From positions 175,906,994-175,970,993 of the forward strand of contig NC_085141.1 of the NCBI RefSeq assembly GCF_024139115.2: 64,000 bases of DNA, given 5' to 3'. Numbering within the stretch: the first letter of the stretch is position 1; every line of letters begins with the position of its first letter. Of this stretch, positions 50,601-61,700 are shown one piece after another. Under the pieces are notes generated by a model. The model did no database searches. It saw nothing but the letters and a program-made list of their open reading frames with translations, and was not told the origin of the DNA. This DNA is from Armigeres subalbatus. Its lineage: Eukaryota; Arthropoda; Insecta; Diptera; Culicidae. A program made the position numbers and the translations under genes.

Positions 50601-52330
50601 TTAGTTATGTCAAGACAATGCGCCCCACATATTCTCGTGATTGAGACGGTTGAAAGCTTTTTCGTAGTCAATGAATACCAAGTAAAGGGACTTATGAAAT
50701 TTATTGACTTGCTCCAGAATGATACGGAGCATGACAATATGGTCCACACAGGATCGTCCGACACGGAAGTTTTGTTGATCTTCTCCTGAATCCGGGCTAG
50801 GATAATTTTGCATAGAACTTTGAGAACGGTACACAGCAACATAATGCCTCGCCAGTTATCGCATACAGTCAGGTCACCCTTTTTGGGCACCTTCACTAAG
50901 ATACCTTGCATCCAGTCGACCGGGAAAGTTGCGGTGTCCCAGATATTACGAAATAAACGATGCAGTAGTTGAGCGGATGTCATGGGGTCAGCTTTGAGCA
51001 TCTCGGCTGATATGCGGTCGAGCCCTGGGGCTTTATTCGATTTCATGCTTTGGATGGCTGTTTGAATCTCTAGCAGTGATGGAGCTTCGGTATTGACGCG
51101 TGTTATACGTCGGACCCTTGGCAGATCATGTCGAGGTGGTGGTGGCTTGGCTAGCACTTGAAAAGGTTGTTCGAAGTGCTCGAACCAGCGTTTCAGCTGG
51201 TCAGTTGGGTCGGTCAATAACTGATCATTCGCGTTTTTCACAGGCATTCATCTTCGCCCCGCTTAAGCGTCGTGATATATCGTAGAAGAAGCGAATGTCC
51301 CCGGTTACTGCGGCTCTCTGCCCACGCTCGCTTGTCCTGTCGACATGAGCGTTTTACTTCCTTCTCAAGAGCCGAGTATCGTTGACGGGCTAAGACTCTG
51401 ATTTTGATCGCTCTATCGTAGCTTTGGCTTCTCTTCGCTCCTCTATCTTCCTCCAGGTCTCATCGGTGATCCATTGTTTTCTCTGGATGCGCAGTTCGCC
51501 CAGATTGTTCTCGCTGGTGGCGATGAAGGCATTCTTGATGGTGGTCTATTGGTCTTCCACGCTACCACCTTCCGGAATATCTGCAGCACGCGTCTCCAGT
51601 TCTTCAACGAAGGACCGTTTCACCGTGGCATCCTCCAGTCGGCGTGTGTTGAACCATCGTCCAACTCTCTCTCCCTGTCGATGAATCCGCGCAATGCGCA
51701 GGCGTATTTCGCCGATGAGGAGGTGATGATCAGACGCGATATCGGCACTACGTTTCTTCCGTACATCAAAAAGGCTCCGTTTCCATTTTCGGCTGATGCA
51801 GATATGATCGATTTGATTTTCTGTAAAGCCGTCACGGAAGACCCACGTGACCTTGTGAACCGGTAGATGAGGGAAGAGCGATCCTCCGATCACTAGGTCG
51901 ATATTACCACAACATTATGCGAACAGCACTCCGTTTTCGCTCATTTCTCCTAGACCATGGCGTCCAATAATGCGCTCATGGTTCGAATTGTCGGATCCGA
52001 TCTTCGCATTGAAGTCGTCCATACAGATCTTGATATCACCCTTCGGAATTCTATCTACGACGGCATTGAGTTGGCGTAGAAGTTCCCTTTGTCTTGCAGA
52101 TCGGCAGCATCGGTTGGCGCATAACATTGGATTATAATAAGGTTTCGGACCTGTGTTCTAAATCTGGCAACGATTATCCTTTCACTTATAGGTTCCCACT
52201 TCATAAGCGCAGAGTGTGCCTGAGAGCTTAGTAGGAAGCCAACTCCGCGATGCCGGGGAGCGTGTTCACCTCGTAAACCAGAGTATACCGGAACTTGTCC
52301 CGACGGTGTGTCGCGATTATAAATTTTTGC
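50601..52330 (-). pseudogene. Second LINE type: endonuclease and N-terminal RT, truncated
   Basis: Minus strand from about 52,330. Endonuclease pieces: YSGLRGEHAPRHRGVGFLLS, KWEPISERIIVARFRTQVRN, QCYAPTDAADLQDK, KICMDDFNAKIGSDN, VTWVFRDGFTENQIDHICIS, SADIASDHHLLIGEIRLR. The linker and RT start follow at 51,247: SMKSNKAPGLDRISAEMLKA, LFRNIWDTATFPVDWMQGIL, VPKKGDLTVCDNWRGIMLLC, and in another frame YLVFIDYEKAFNRLNHENMW. It ends before the FADD box at the MITE (50,598). Several frameshifts. It is related to RTE-like endonuclease/RT elements but distinct from the JAM1-type copies; clade left open. Confidence 0.8.
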
Positions 52331-53020
52331 AATAGCGCCACCCTAATATAATCGATATGGATCCACACATAAATCAAATTATTGCTTATTCGTGACCACA
52401 CATAAATTTTATTTCAATATTTTTTATAAGTGGTTTGCGTGAAGAATGGTTATGTGTGCGCTTATAAACATCATAACATACATCTATGGATTTTTGCTAA
52501 TAAAAATGTGTGGATTTTTGGTAGTTTAGTATTGCTCATCCAAAAACTAAACAAATTATAAAAGTATTCGGTTTGGATGATCTGGAAATTCATCTAATGT
52601 AATTGAATTAATATAATTTTGGAATATTTCATGGATTTATTATATGTATTGATGAAATAACAATTGAAAACAAAAAATTACAATAGCTCTGCTTATTAAA
52701 TGAATAAAAATGTTATGACGATTCTCAAGTAATAAATTTTCATATTGCAGGTCTAGAAATGTTATGCAATAAAAAATTGAATTCAAAAAAATTAAAGGGA
52801 TCAAAAACTTTTGCTCATCATTTTACTTTACAATGGCTGGATTCATTAGAGCGTGTACAGTTTTGTTTATAATTAGTGAAAAGATGAAAATAATGAAACT
52901 GTATGGTGCAGAAAGTGTCTTTTTCGTTACAGTTTCTGGTCCTGGGCAACGGTAGATCACGATGGCTTATGTACCGTGGTAAGTATCTAAAGTGTTAGAG
53001 CGCGTTAGAGCATCATTACT
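52331..53020. other. AT-rich intergenic sequence
   Basis: Weak inverted pieces (GATCCACACATAAAT near 52,360 and AATGTGTGGATTTTTG near 52,503) may be remains of a MITE. No gene seen. Confidence 0.4.
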
Positions 53021-53430
53021 GGGCGCGAGTATTTTGATCACCCTCACCGTGCTGTCATTTTAGATTAGTCAAACTTTTTCGCATCGGTCACTATTTTCGG
53101 TTATCATTTTGTTGGCTGCATTCCGTATCGATGACGATTGACATTTGATAGTTCATCAAATAGCAGCGCTGTTATCGCGCTGTCAAATTTGGTCACCTGT
53201 CAGCTGCACTACTGTTTTAGCAGCGCGTTTAGTAGCGACCGGTAAAGTGTCAAGCAATGATACTGCGCTGGCAAACGGCTTATACTCACCACCGGTAATC
53301 GTAATTTTATACTACAAAAGTTAAATGTACATAATGGACGCAGCGGTTCATCCCGAACAAAAAATAAATAAAAAATTTATCATAATACTTGATGACATAC
53401 TTGGTAACATGTATCTTTGTTCCTTTTCAG
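53021..53430 (+). promoter_or_regulatory. Possible upstream/first-exon region of the small spliced gene
   Basis: The stretch 53,030-53,300 is less AT-rich than all neighbours and free of repeats I recognise. Possible donors CCG|GTAAAG (53,250) and CCG|GTAATC (53,295) precede the acceptor TTTGTTCCTTTTCAG ending at 53,430. No defined promoter motif was identified; this is positional inference. Confidence 0.3.
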
Positions 53431-53850
53431 AAATGAAGCTTATGATGAAATACTGATGCTTGCTGTTCACTGATTCAAGATCGTTCAGTGGCTATCATTG
53501 GCTAATCTCACCAACGGGATATAATAAGAACTGATGCAGGTATTTTTTTCTTTTCTTCTCGACGTACTTTTTCTAATAAAATTAACATTCTTTCATAATT
53601 TACATTTTTCACAGCTTTATAACTATATGTATTTGTGGATTCAAGAATATCTTCGATCCGCCCATGCAAGGGAAAATAAGTCATAGGAGATACATCAAAT
53701 TCCCTTCTCTAGTAGCAGCAGTTACGGCATGTTTGGCGAGTATAGCGGGCTGTGTCATTTATGCACCCGTGGCCAAGAAACAGCAAAGCGTGGTAAAATG
53801 AGTGAAAATTAAATTTGAACTGAAATAAAATTAAATTTAAAATAAAATAA
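53431..53850 (+). other. Spliced transcript model for a small gene
   Basis: An acceptor (TTCCTTTTCAG) ends at 53,430 and a CAG|GTATTT donor is at 53,539/53,540, giving a 109-bp exon. A 76-bp intron ends at TTTACATTTTTCACAG (53,615). The last exon runs through a short ORF (53,664-53,801), and AATAAA signals occur at about 53,824 and 53,841. Intron size and signals fit insect genes. The upstream exon has stops in the coding frame and would be 5' UTR. The model is from sequence inspection only. Confidence 0.4.
53664..53801 (+). CDS. 45-residue putative single-pass membrane protein
   Basis: Starts ATGCAAGGG and stops TGA. Basic N-terminus MQGKISHRRYIKFPS, one hydrophobic stretch LVAAVTACLASIAGCVIY (residues 16-33), then a basic tail APVAKKQQSVVK. 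This is the layout of small mitochondrial inner-membrane or ER micropeptides. Codon third positions are mixed rather than AT-only, unlike the flanks. The start is the first ATG in frame after the acceptor; an overlapping 16-codon upstream ORF starts at about 53,627. I do not recognise the family. AATAAA follows 22 bp after the stop. Confidence 0.4.
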   Translation: MQGKISHRRYIKFPSLVAAVTACLASIAGCVIYAPVAKKQQSVVK

Positions 53851-54290
53851 TTTGTAAAACAATTAATTGTATTGTATTTCTATTATAATGTTGGAGTATA
53901 ATGTTTTCTAAATCCTGTTGTATTTCTGTTTTAAAACAATGGAAACAATAATTGAAAACATTTAAAACACAATGTTTTCTATTGTTTTGTTGCTAACAAT
54001 CATCCCATTGAAGAACCGTAAAATCAATTGTTTTGCTCAGAATTTTGTATGAAAAATTTCCGATTTTTTTTATTGTAAAGATACATAATAACCCCCCTTT
54101 CTTATTGTAAAAGTCCCATTTACCATTCATTTTACCGTGGAAAACCATTATTTTTCATGTGATTTTATTGTCATTATATTCAATGGTAAAAACTATGTTT
54201 TAAATGGTGTTGTAACAATTTTCATGATATTTTTTATCCGGGTAGTGCACTTTGAGCGGCACACGGTCGCTTTGATAGGGACTTTTTTTT
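53851..54290. other. AT-rich DNA with AACAAT motifs
   Basis: Repeated TTGTTTTCTATTGTTTT/AAACAATGGAAACAATAATT-like pieces between 53,865 and 54,240, ending at ATCCGGGTAGTGC. It may be a MITE whose partner end was not found. Confidence 0.4.
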
Positions 54291-54299
54291 ATAGGACAT

Positions 54300-54565
54300 G
54301 CAGCTTTTTATAGAAGTTCAACAGAGCCCACTGTCGAGCCCCACCACATCCTAGGCAGACCCCACAGAACGCACCCTCTCACTCTAGCTGATGTCAGAAG
54401 GACAACAGTGTCCACTGCCCAGGCTACACTACCAGCTAAGTACGCAACCCTTAGCTGGCGGTCAATTGTCATCGGAAGACCCGTGGAAGCATGAGTATTT
54501 GAACTTTTGAGGACCAGAGCTATGTTAGACGCTTCTTCCCGGATGTCAACTCACCATTTCGTAGC
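54300..54565 (+). repeat. Dispersed repeat family, copy 3
   Basis: Contains both the part shared with 9,228-9,475 (CTCACTCTAGCTGATGTCAG) and the part shared with 11,308-11,475 (GCCCAGGCTACACTACCAGC, CGGAAGACCCGTGGAAGCAT, GATGTCAACTCACCATTT). It links the three as one family. Upstream CATCCTAGGCAGACCCCACA extends it. Confidence 0.6.
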
Positions 54566-54729
54566 CTGGTAACAAAGTAACAGCTTGTCAAAGTAGGGCA
54601 TTTTGTATGAAAAACGGCTTCCGCTGCTATTATTCTGAACACAGGTGTATATGTCAAGATAATACACAGATTTTGCAACATTAGTTCGCAACATTATCTC
54701 TTTCTTTTCTTCTTTATTATATATATTTA

Positions 54730-55071
54730 AATTTATATATATAAAACAAAGTTGGCATTTGTACGACCGCGCATCACACAGGAATAGACAGCCCAATTTT
54801 TGCTAATTTATATTCGTTTTCATGGAAAAACGTTATGATGAAATTGGAATGCTTTTAAAATCAAAACTCAATATTTTCGATGAAATGGTTTTTCGTACAA
54901 TTCGCATGGAATTTTAAAATTTTGATCATCTATATATATTAAACAAAGTTGGAAAAAAATGAGAGATCATTCTGCATAACCGATTTGTTTTCTAGATAAA
55001 TTGTGGACGCAAAAAATTGTATCAGAAAATTTACCAATTTTTGGCGAGACAAAGTTTGCCAGGTCAACTAG
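54730..55071 (+). mobile_element. Helitron-like non-autonomous elements
   Basis: ATATATATAAAACAAAGTTG at 54,738 and again CTATATATATTAAACAAAGT at 54,930 are 5' starts. GCGAGACAAAGTTTGCCAGG then TCAACTAGT at 55,042-55,070 is a 3' end with CTAG. The second start and this end make one complete unit of about 143 bp. The first start is a partial older copy. Confidence 0.6.
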
Positions 55072-55412
55072 TTTTTAATAAATCTAGCATCCGCTTTTTG
55101 GGTGTACGACTCACTGTTTGTTTTGCTGAAATGAATCGCAGACGGACTTCAACCACCCATCACCCATTTTACTTGCCACACAATATACATACTCATGCAA
55201 TGGTGGGTATAGAAAAGCATTAAATTATTAACTGAGAAAATGCTCATAAAATGCTAAGTAGAAAAGCTGGCCAAGTTCCAGTTGACCTGTAGAGCCATTG
55301 AAGTAAATAAGAAGGACATAGTTGGAAGAGTATCAAGGATGATCAAAGAAAGTTTAACCCAGTAACTTGGGGTATCTAATGAGAAATGTAAGTGGAAATA
55401 GTTATGAATATT
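55072..55412. other. Unassigned sequence
   Basis: No feature recognised. AGGACATAGTTGGAAGAGTA (55,313) also occurs at 32,610. Confidence 0.4.
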
Positions 55413-56200
55413 TTAGTAAAAACGGCTACTCAGTAGGGTGGCTCAAATTAGTATGGGAAAAACTTTTTTCAATTTTTTTGATGAGCCGCCCCCTTTTTCG
55501 GCTTTATTTGATTCCCTGATGCTCTGGACAAAATTTCAGCCAAATCGGTCAACGTTTGGGCGGTGACTCGTTGGATGTTTATATGCAAAAATGTACGCAG
55601 AAACATCCAAAAACAGTGAATTGCAGTTGGACGTCACAACTTACGATCAAGAAGCATGATACTCATTCAGTTCTTGTAGAATTAAATACAGAATGTTATG
55701 CAGAAAGCCGCGAGAAGATTTGAGTTTGCCCGGCTAAGTTATTAGCATTTCTCTGAAGTGGGGTTTGAGCAAAATTCGTTTCTTTTACCTTTGAAAAGAA
55801 ATGAATTCACCCCTACTACATTCCAGTAAAATGCTAATATCTTTGCCTAATAAACTCTAATCTTCTCGCGGTTTTCAGCATAACATTCTGTATTTAATTC
55901 TACAATAACTGAATGAGTATCATGGTTCTTGATCGTAAGTTGTGCCGTCCAACTGCAATTCACTGTTATTGGATGTTTCTGCATACATTTTTGCATATAG
56001 CACCGCCCAAACGTAGACCGATTTGGCTGAAATTTTGTCCAGAGCATCAGGGCATCAAATAGAACCAAATAAGAGGGCGGCCCATCAAAAAATTTGAAAA
56101 AGTGTTTTTTGAGCCACCTTACTACTCAGTCTTAATTTAGTTAAACGAGTATGTTATGTACCCAACGTTTATTTGTAACTATTATTTGTCTATTGTTTGT
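55413..56200. mobile_element. Foldback left end, split by an hAT-like insertion
   Basis: TTAGTAAAAACGGCTACTCAG (shortened match to 20,283) leads into the insertion at 55,434. TCTTAATTTAGTTAAACGAG, TATGTTATGTACCCAACG continues it at 56,130. Only the left end of the foldback is present. Confidence 0.65.
55434..56121. mobile_element. TAGGGTGGCTCAAA hAT-like foldback element, copy 2
   Basis: Ends TAGGGTGGCTCAAAT and TTTGAGCCACCTTA. The target CTACTCAG is duplicated at 55,426-55,433 and 56,122-56,129 (8 bp, exact). Long inverted arms of over 250 bp: AAATCGGTCAACGTTTGGGC, GAAACATCCAAAAACAGTGA, ATTCAGTTCTTGTAGAATTA and GCCGCGAGAAGATT all have partners on the right. 688 bp, no transposase. It shares arms with copy 1 at 11,853-12,995. 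Confidence 0.85.
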
Positions 56201-58435
56201 AAGTTGTACAACTAGTCACAGTGATATTATGGATTAAAGATAGATAATGCTGATTACTATGAGAAAAGGAAAAAATGGAAACGATGAAGCTGTTGGGAGA
56301 TCCATCATAATACAGAGCTCAACTATACTGCCCATGATTTCATAGTTGACGTAACAACCAGCACCAGCGATGTTGGGAAAACGCATTTTTATTAATTTTA
56401 CCCGAATCATATCAATCAACAAAATACATGAACTAATGTGTGTAAATGGACAATATTAGTACTTATTTTAAGGCCGCGGGGAATTAATTATTATTCCTTA
56501 GATTGAAGTGGTCAACATATGCATACGACAGTTTATGTGATCAAACAAACGTTTTGTGAAATGTTTGTTCCCATAACATAGCGCTAAAAAATAATTGTAG
56601 TTAGTTCCAACGATTTATTGATTAAAGAAGGGAAATCTTTTGAAAAGTTCGAGTTTCCGGGAAAGGTTTTTCGGATAGCTCTTTCCGTGAAGATTAAAAT
56701 TATGTGTGAAAGAGTTCGTGTTGCAAAGAATTTGATCAGTACCGTACGGGGATTTTTGCACTATTACATCATTAGAATGGTTCTGTAACAAGTGTGCAAG
56801 CAGTTACCGTTTTCATGTATTGGCCAAAGCCCTCATTCCAACCAAATTTTAAGCAAAAATGGTTTCAATCCCTATTTTAAAATACCCGAGTATACGAGGA
56901 TTAGAAGTAAATCAATCGTGATTAGATTGCAAAATGAGATTTGGGCCTAATTCATTTGTAGGATATAAAAGCACAAAATATCAGACGACAATATCCAAAT
57001 TTCCTCTGAACTATCATGAGGTTATCAGTTAATGGTATTTTGAAGAAGTGATTAATATCTCGAGCTATTAGTTTGTTTTTATCCATAACTCATCTTGATA
57101 TTTAAATAACACTTCGGTGCATTTTTTGTTGTTGATATTTTTGCCTGTTCTTTTGAATCTTACATAAAAGTCCATATCATGTTTTATAATTCAGTTCTGT
57201 CCGGGTAAGGTAATGAAAAACATGAATAAGAATTGCATTACAATTGGAAAACTAAAATAACAGCCTGGGAATATATTAGGATCCTTCCCGGTAAATGTGT
57301 TCGAAATATACATACCACTATTATCAAGCTGAGGTACAAATAAAAAGCCATTTAACACGCACTAATTCTTATGTGTTAAGTCCTCAGTGGCAGACCTCTC
57401 CTGTCACGTAAAATGAAGCTAGATTTTAGTTCTGATATGCACTTTTAGGAAATACCCATAAATTACAACACTTTAGAGGAAGAACGGGGATTTAGATAAG
57501 TGTGATTTCCCATACACAATTTTGATATGCTTCTAAAAAAAAGTGTGACACAAATGGCTAATCATTGCGTTACATAATTAATGGATTTTCATTCTTCTTT
57601 TATATTATACTTCCTTTTGAATGATCGCGATTGTCTTAAATCAAAACTTTTGGCGACAATATTTAGCAAACAAACATAATTTTATTGATTCAAAAGAATG
57701 TAAACGTTCATCTCCAGAGCTACACCTCGATGGATGAAAGATTATTTTGTTGGATTATACCGATGATTTCACAAGAAATGCTTGCTTTAGCAGGAACTTG
57801 CATATTAATTTTTGATTACAAAATCATTTACACCCAAATCATAGAGTAGTTCTGAAATACGACAAAGTAAAACGAAAACCTTTGTTTGGATTGTGGATTG
57901 CGAATGTCGAAAAAATATGAGACAGGTTTTTGCTCCATATTGCAGCAGGTAATAAAGGTACGTCAACTTATGCGATCAAATGACCATTTTTCCAAAAACA
58001 ATTTTCACCACAACTCGAATGTTTCCGAACAAAACATGAATATTTTTTATGGAGCATATGTATAACCGTACGAAGAATCCATATCCGCAAAAAAGTGTGT
58101 TTTGGCCATTTTGGCTTATACGTCAACTATGTGATCATGGGTAGTATACTATAATTTGAATTTGTTTTAATTTCTGAGAATCTGGGTTTTCCGAATTGAA
58201 TAATAATAATACCATTAATATAATGATTTTCATGGCAGTGATTCTTGAAGCCATAATACAGATGAAGACTTTTTTCAAGTTCAAAGGAGATAAAAGTTCT
58301 ACGAAAAAACGACATTTTAAAACCCGTAATACGAATGTTGTAAGTTGACGAAAATTTTAAATGGTGTAATATGTAATAGTACAATCTTTTCTATAAAACA
58401 TGGAAAGTCATTTCATTTACATCTTTAAAACCCTT
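56201..58435. other. Intergenic sequence without recognised genes
   Basis: AT-rich. GTCAACTTATGCGATCAAAT (57,963), GTCAACTATGTGATCATGG (58,122) and TAAGTTGACG (58,340) are short related motifs that may be parts of a decayed MITE. Frames over 60 codons are not convincing. Confidence 0.4.
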
Positions 58436-58665
58436 TTGTTACCGTCAGGGTACCCGGGTACCTTTTTCGTTTTCAAGTGAATTTTTTTTAGGGTTCTAAA
58501 CATCGCAGGAAATTGAAACTCCGTGACATCTTCAAACTCGGCAAAATTAAGGTTTGGGTGGTACGAAAATGAAAATCCAGTAAGGGGGGGCTTGGGGAGG
58601 GGCTTCTGAATATTTTTACCCCGTAACGTACCGACAGGGTACCCAGGGTACCCGGGTTCCCAAAC
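58436..58665. repeat. Paired GGGTACCCGGGTACC blocks
   Basis: TACCGTCAGGGTACCCGGGT at 58,440 and GTACCGACAGGGTACCCAGG, GTACCCGGG at 58,628 frame about 170 bp. The blocks are themselves near-palindromic (GGGTACCC). Possibly a MITE with direct-looking ends because the motif is self-complementary. Confidence 0.5.
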
Positions 58666-60497
58666 CTGTTTGAAAAGCGTCGTACACCCAAAAATAGTCG
58701 CGTAAAAAACGACCTACGTTGAAAGCAACCCCAGTTTACTTCAAAATTCAAGAAATAAGAAAATATAATTCTCAATCGACTTTCCCGGCATAACAATCAT
58801 ATCGAAGATCATATTTTGTACAAACATAATTTGCTTATAAGGAAATTAACGAGTTTGGGAACAATCACCGAAATTCGTACAGTCGAGCTCTCAGCAAGCA
58901 TATTTTTTATGCCGCAAACATAGTTTTTGCCGGAATATTAGTCCTCTATTTTTTAATAGTAATCTGTGCGGATTTGGCCAAGCTGCAGAAATGAAAACTG
59001 AGCGTGTAGCTGCCACGAAACAATAAATCACGTTGCACAACATTACTTAGGCAACAGCGTATATGGAGCGCTGTTGGAAGGATAATCGGTCAAATATTCA
59101 TAAGGCGCCAGTTATGACTTTCGATAGTCCAGTTCGCATGACAAAAACAAAGCTTTATCCTCTACGATGAAGGTTCTCTTTTGTCGCTTATTTTGCATGT
59201 GCATCAATGAAATTTTGATTCCTTGGTAAAAATGCATTGTCCTGTACCGTGAATTCTCGTCTAAAAATACGTAATCTGGCAAAAAAAAGAAATAATACTT
59301 TTTGATAAAAAAAAGTAACTAAAATGTCTTTATTTATTTGCCCATGCATATTGAAATTCATTTATAAGAGCATTAGTTGTATTTTTCGTACTGCAAGAGC
59401 CCCAGCTTTTATAAATGGTCGGGGTTCTGCCGAACCGAAGCGGATTTTTCACTGACTTGTGATATTTTGCTCGTGAAACGAAAATGGAAATCATTTAATG
59501 TCCATATTTATTGTACGATATCCTCGGTTATAGGGTTGAGAGATTTCCAATACGATTTGTGATCAATTAAATCTGGTGATTGAATCTGTGTAATCTTACA
59601 TCGAAAACTTGGACAGGAAATTGAGAAATTTTTGGATAGCGCTTGGTACGAACTGGCATAACCTTGGCCAAATATACAAAATGATATGTAGGGGAAGACA
59701 CACATGATCCCCACTTTTTGTTTCAGATGTTTCTCGATGTAAAATGCTTAAATTTATACAATTTAAGATGCACTTGATGAACAATTCAATAAGTTATTCA
59801 AAAACATAATTGGAAGATAATTTTTTCATTAAAGTTATTAAAAAATCGCATTTTCTACGAGATAGGAAATTTGTCATTTTCAATACTTGCGGGGACTGGA
59901 TCCCCATATCGTGGAGAATTGATCCCTTCATGAGCTGAACATATTTGAACCGTTTGTTTGAGAAACTGCATATGTAACATTTTTGGCCAAAATGAGATTT
60001 TTATATATTCTAAATCCTCGTCCAAAAATACGTATTCTGGCAAAAATATGAAAAAAATGTTTGTTCGTTAATATGAATTATTTTTCGTTGAAGAGCGATT
60101 ATGTTGTATTGCATACAGTTTTGCCCCAGGGTGTTGAGTTTTGCCAAAAACTATTGATCTGTATCGAAAAAATCGAAAGATTCGGTGCCAATTTGTACAA
60201 AAACTGTTTTTTTTTGTTGTTTTCTCGAAATTGTATAAAATGGATGTATGCAGTTTCTGAAACAAATGATTAATTTAAGTTCTTTCAAGTGTGATGAAAG
60301 GCCAAATTGGTTTAATTTTGAATCCTAACAATTCTTTATAGTCTAAAGTAAAAACAGTCGTGCAAAAATGAAACATTGTTGGTTACTTGATATAAGTATT
60401 TTCGTTCTCGAATAGAGTAACAATGACACGACACATAGAATGTCTGCATTATTAACAAAATCTGAATGCTGATCATGTTCACAAGAGGATCTCTTTT
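58666..60497. other. Intergenic sequence
   Basis: TCGTCTAAAAATACGTAATC, TGGCAAA (59,258) and TCGTCCAAAAATACGTATTC, TGGCAAA (60,018) are a dispersed pair. TAGGGGAAGACACACATGAT (59,689) and GGATCCCCATATCG (59,897) may be remains of another MITE. No gene seen. Confidence 0.4.
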
Positions 60498-60515
60498 ATG
60501 GCTTATATACATAAA

Positions 60516-60722
60516 GCCTGTCCACGTTAAATTTCGGACACCCATCTTCCAATGCGATTTTTTAAAATTTTCACAAACCGCAGAGAAGATCAATTTTTGG
60601 ATAGCTGAATCAATCCGCTTTATGTGATGCATTTAGCACGTTTTCATCTTCGTCTAAATTGATAAAATGGCTGAAAAACATTTGGATATTATCTTAGTGT
60701 CCGAAATTTAACGTGGACAGGC
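60516..60722. mobile_element. MITE with GCCTGTCCACGTTAAATTTC ends
   Basis: GCCTGTCCACGTTAAATTTC, GGACA at the left pairs exactly with TGTCCGAAATTTAACGTGGA, CAGGC at the right: 25-bp perfect inverted ends, 207 bp. Flanks TA...TA are compatible with a Tc1/mariner-type MITE. An 18-bp direct repeat lies on both sides (60,498-60,515 and 60,727-60,744). Confidence 0.75.
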
Positions 60723-60726
60723 TTTA

Positions 60727-60973
60727 ATGGCTTATATACATAAAAATGAATTTCTGTCTGTCTGACCCTTATGGACTCGGAAACTACTGAACCGATCGGT
60801 GTGAAAATTTGTATGCAGCGGTTTTTGGGGCCGGGGAAGGTTCTTATAATGGTTCGAGACCCTTTGGAAAGAGGGGCTTCCATAGAAATGAAACAGAAAT
60901 TTCAGCATAAATGGAGAACTAATCAAAAAATTAATCAATCTTAGACGAAACGAAGTTCGTCGGGTCTGCTAGT
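60727..60973 (+). mobile_element. Helitron-like non-autonomous element
   Basis: It starts at CTTATATACATAAAAATGAA, TTTCTGTCTGTCTGACCC and ends GACGAAACGAAGTTCGTCGG, GTCTGCTAGT, with a short stem (ACGAA/TTCGT) before CTAG. GGACTCGGAAACTACTGAAC, CGATCGG is the conserved interior of the insect family. About 247 bp and complete looking. No Rep/helicase. Confidence 0.75.
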
Positions 60974-61105
60974 ATTAAGTATATCTTTATTGTTTTTAAA
61001 TATAATTATTCTGTTTCTAAATTTAAAAATTAGCCGGTAAAAATTAGTGGTAAATATACCAGAGTGTCTATTTTGTGACAAAAATAATTTGTGAATAATC
61101 TGTGG
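60974..61105. other. Short unassigned AT-rich DNA
   Basis: Nothing recognised. Confidence 0.4.
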
Positions 61106-61700
61106 ACACGATGCGTTGGTGTCGGTTTGATATCAGGCGTAGTTGACATGGTAGACCAATTGAACTCAACTCCCGGACCTGGAACATTTGCATTGGACTT
61201 ATTTGACTGGTGAAGCATTTGCATGTCCTCTAAGGACTTATGTGGGCACCTTGGGTTGCTCTCGGTTTGATACTAGTCGTAATTGACCTGGTAGACCAAT
61301 TGAACTCAACTCCCGTACAATTTGGAGAATCTAGAACATCTGCGTTGTACTTATTTGAATGATGATGATGAAGCATTCGTATGGGCTCTTAGGACTTATA
61401 TGGACACGCTGGGCTGCTGTCGGTTTGATATCAGGCGCAGTTGAGCTGATAGACCAATTGAACTCAACTCCCGGACAATTTGGAGAATCTAGAACATCTG
61501 CGTTGTACTTATTTGAATGATGAAGCATTCGTATGGGCTCTTAGGACTTATATGGACACGCTGGGTTGCTGTCGGTTTGATATCAGGCGTAGTTGACATG
61601 GTAGACCAATTGAACTCACCTCCCGGATAATTTGGAGAACCTAGATCGGAGTTGGACATATTTTAATGGTGAAGCATTCGCACGGGCTCTAGGGACTTAT
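61106..61700. repeat. Tandem array, 4 units of 140-158 bp
   Basis: GTCGGTTTGATATCAGGCG occurs near 61,121, 61,261 (diverged), 61,419 and 61,571. Each is followed by GTAGACCAATTGAACTCAAC, TCCCGGACAATTTGGAGAAT, CTAGAACATCTGCGTTG, TGAAGCATTCGTATGGGCTC and TTAGGACTTATATGGACACG. The third unit and its neighbours are almost identical. A GATGATGAT expansion lies in unit 2. Minus-strand frames reflect the repeat. Confidence 0.8.

Noticed and set aside
51424..51866. Plus-strand frames of 86 and 130 codons
   Set aside because: Antisense to the endonuclease domain of the second LINE type.
61030..61528. Minus-strand frames with NCPGVEFNWS repeats
   Set aside because: They follow the 150-bp tandem unit; unit lengths vary (140-158 bp) and are not all multiples of three, so no repeat protein is encoded.
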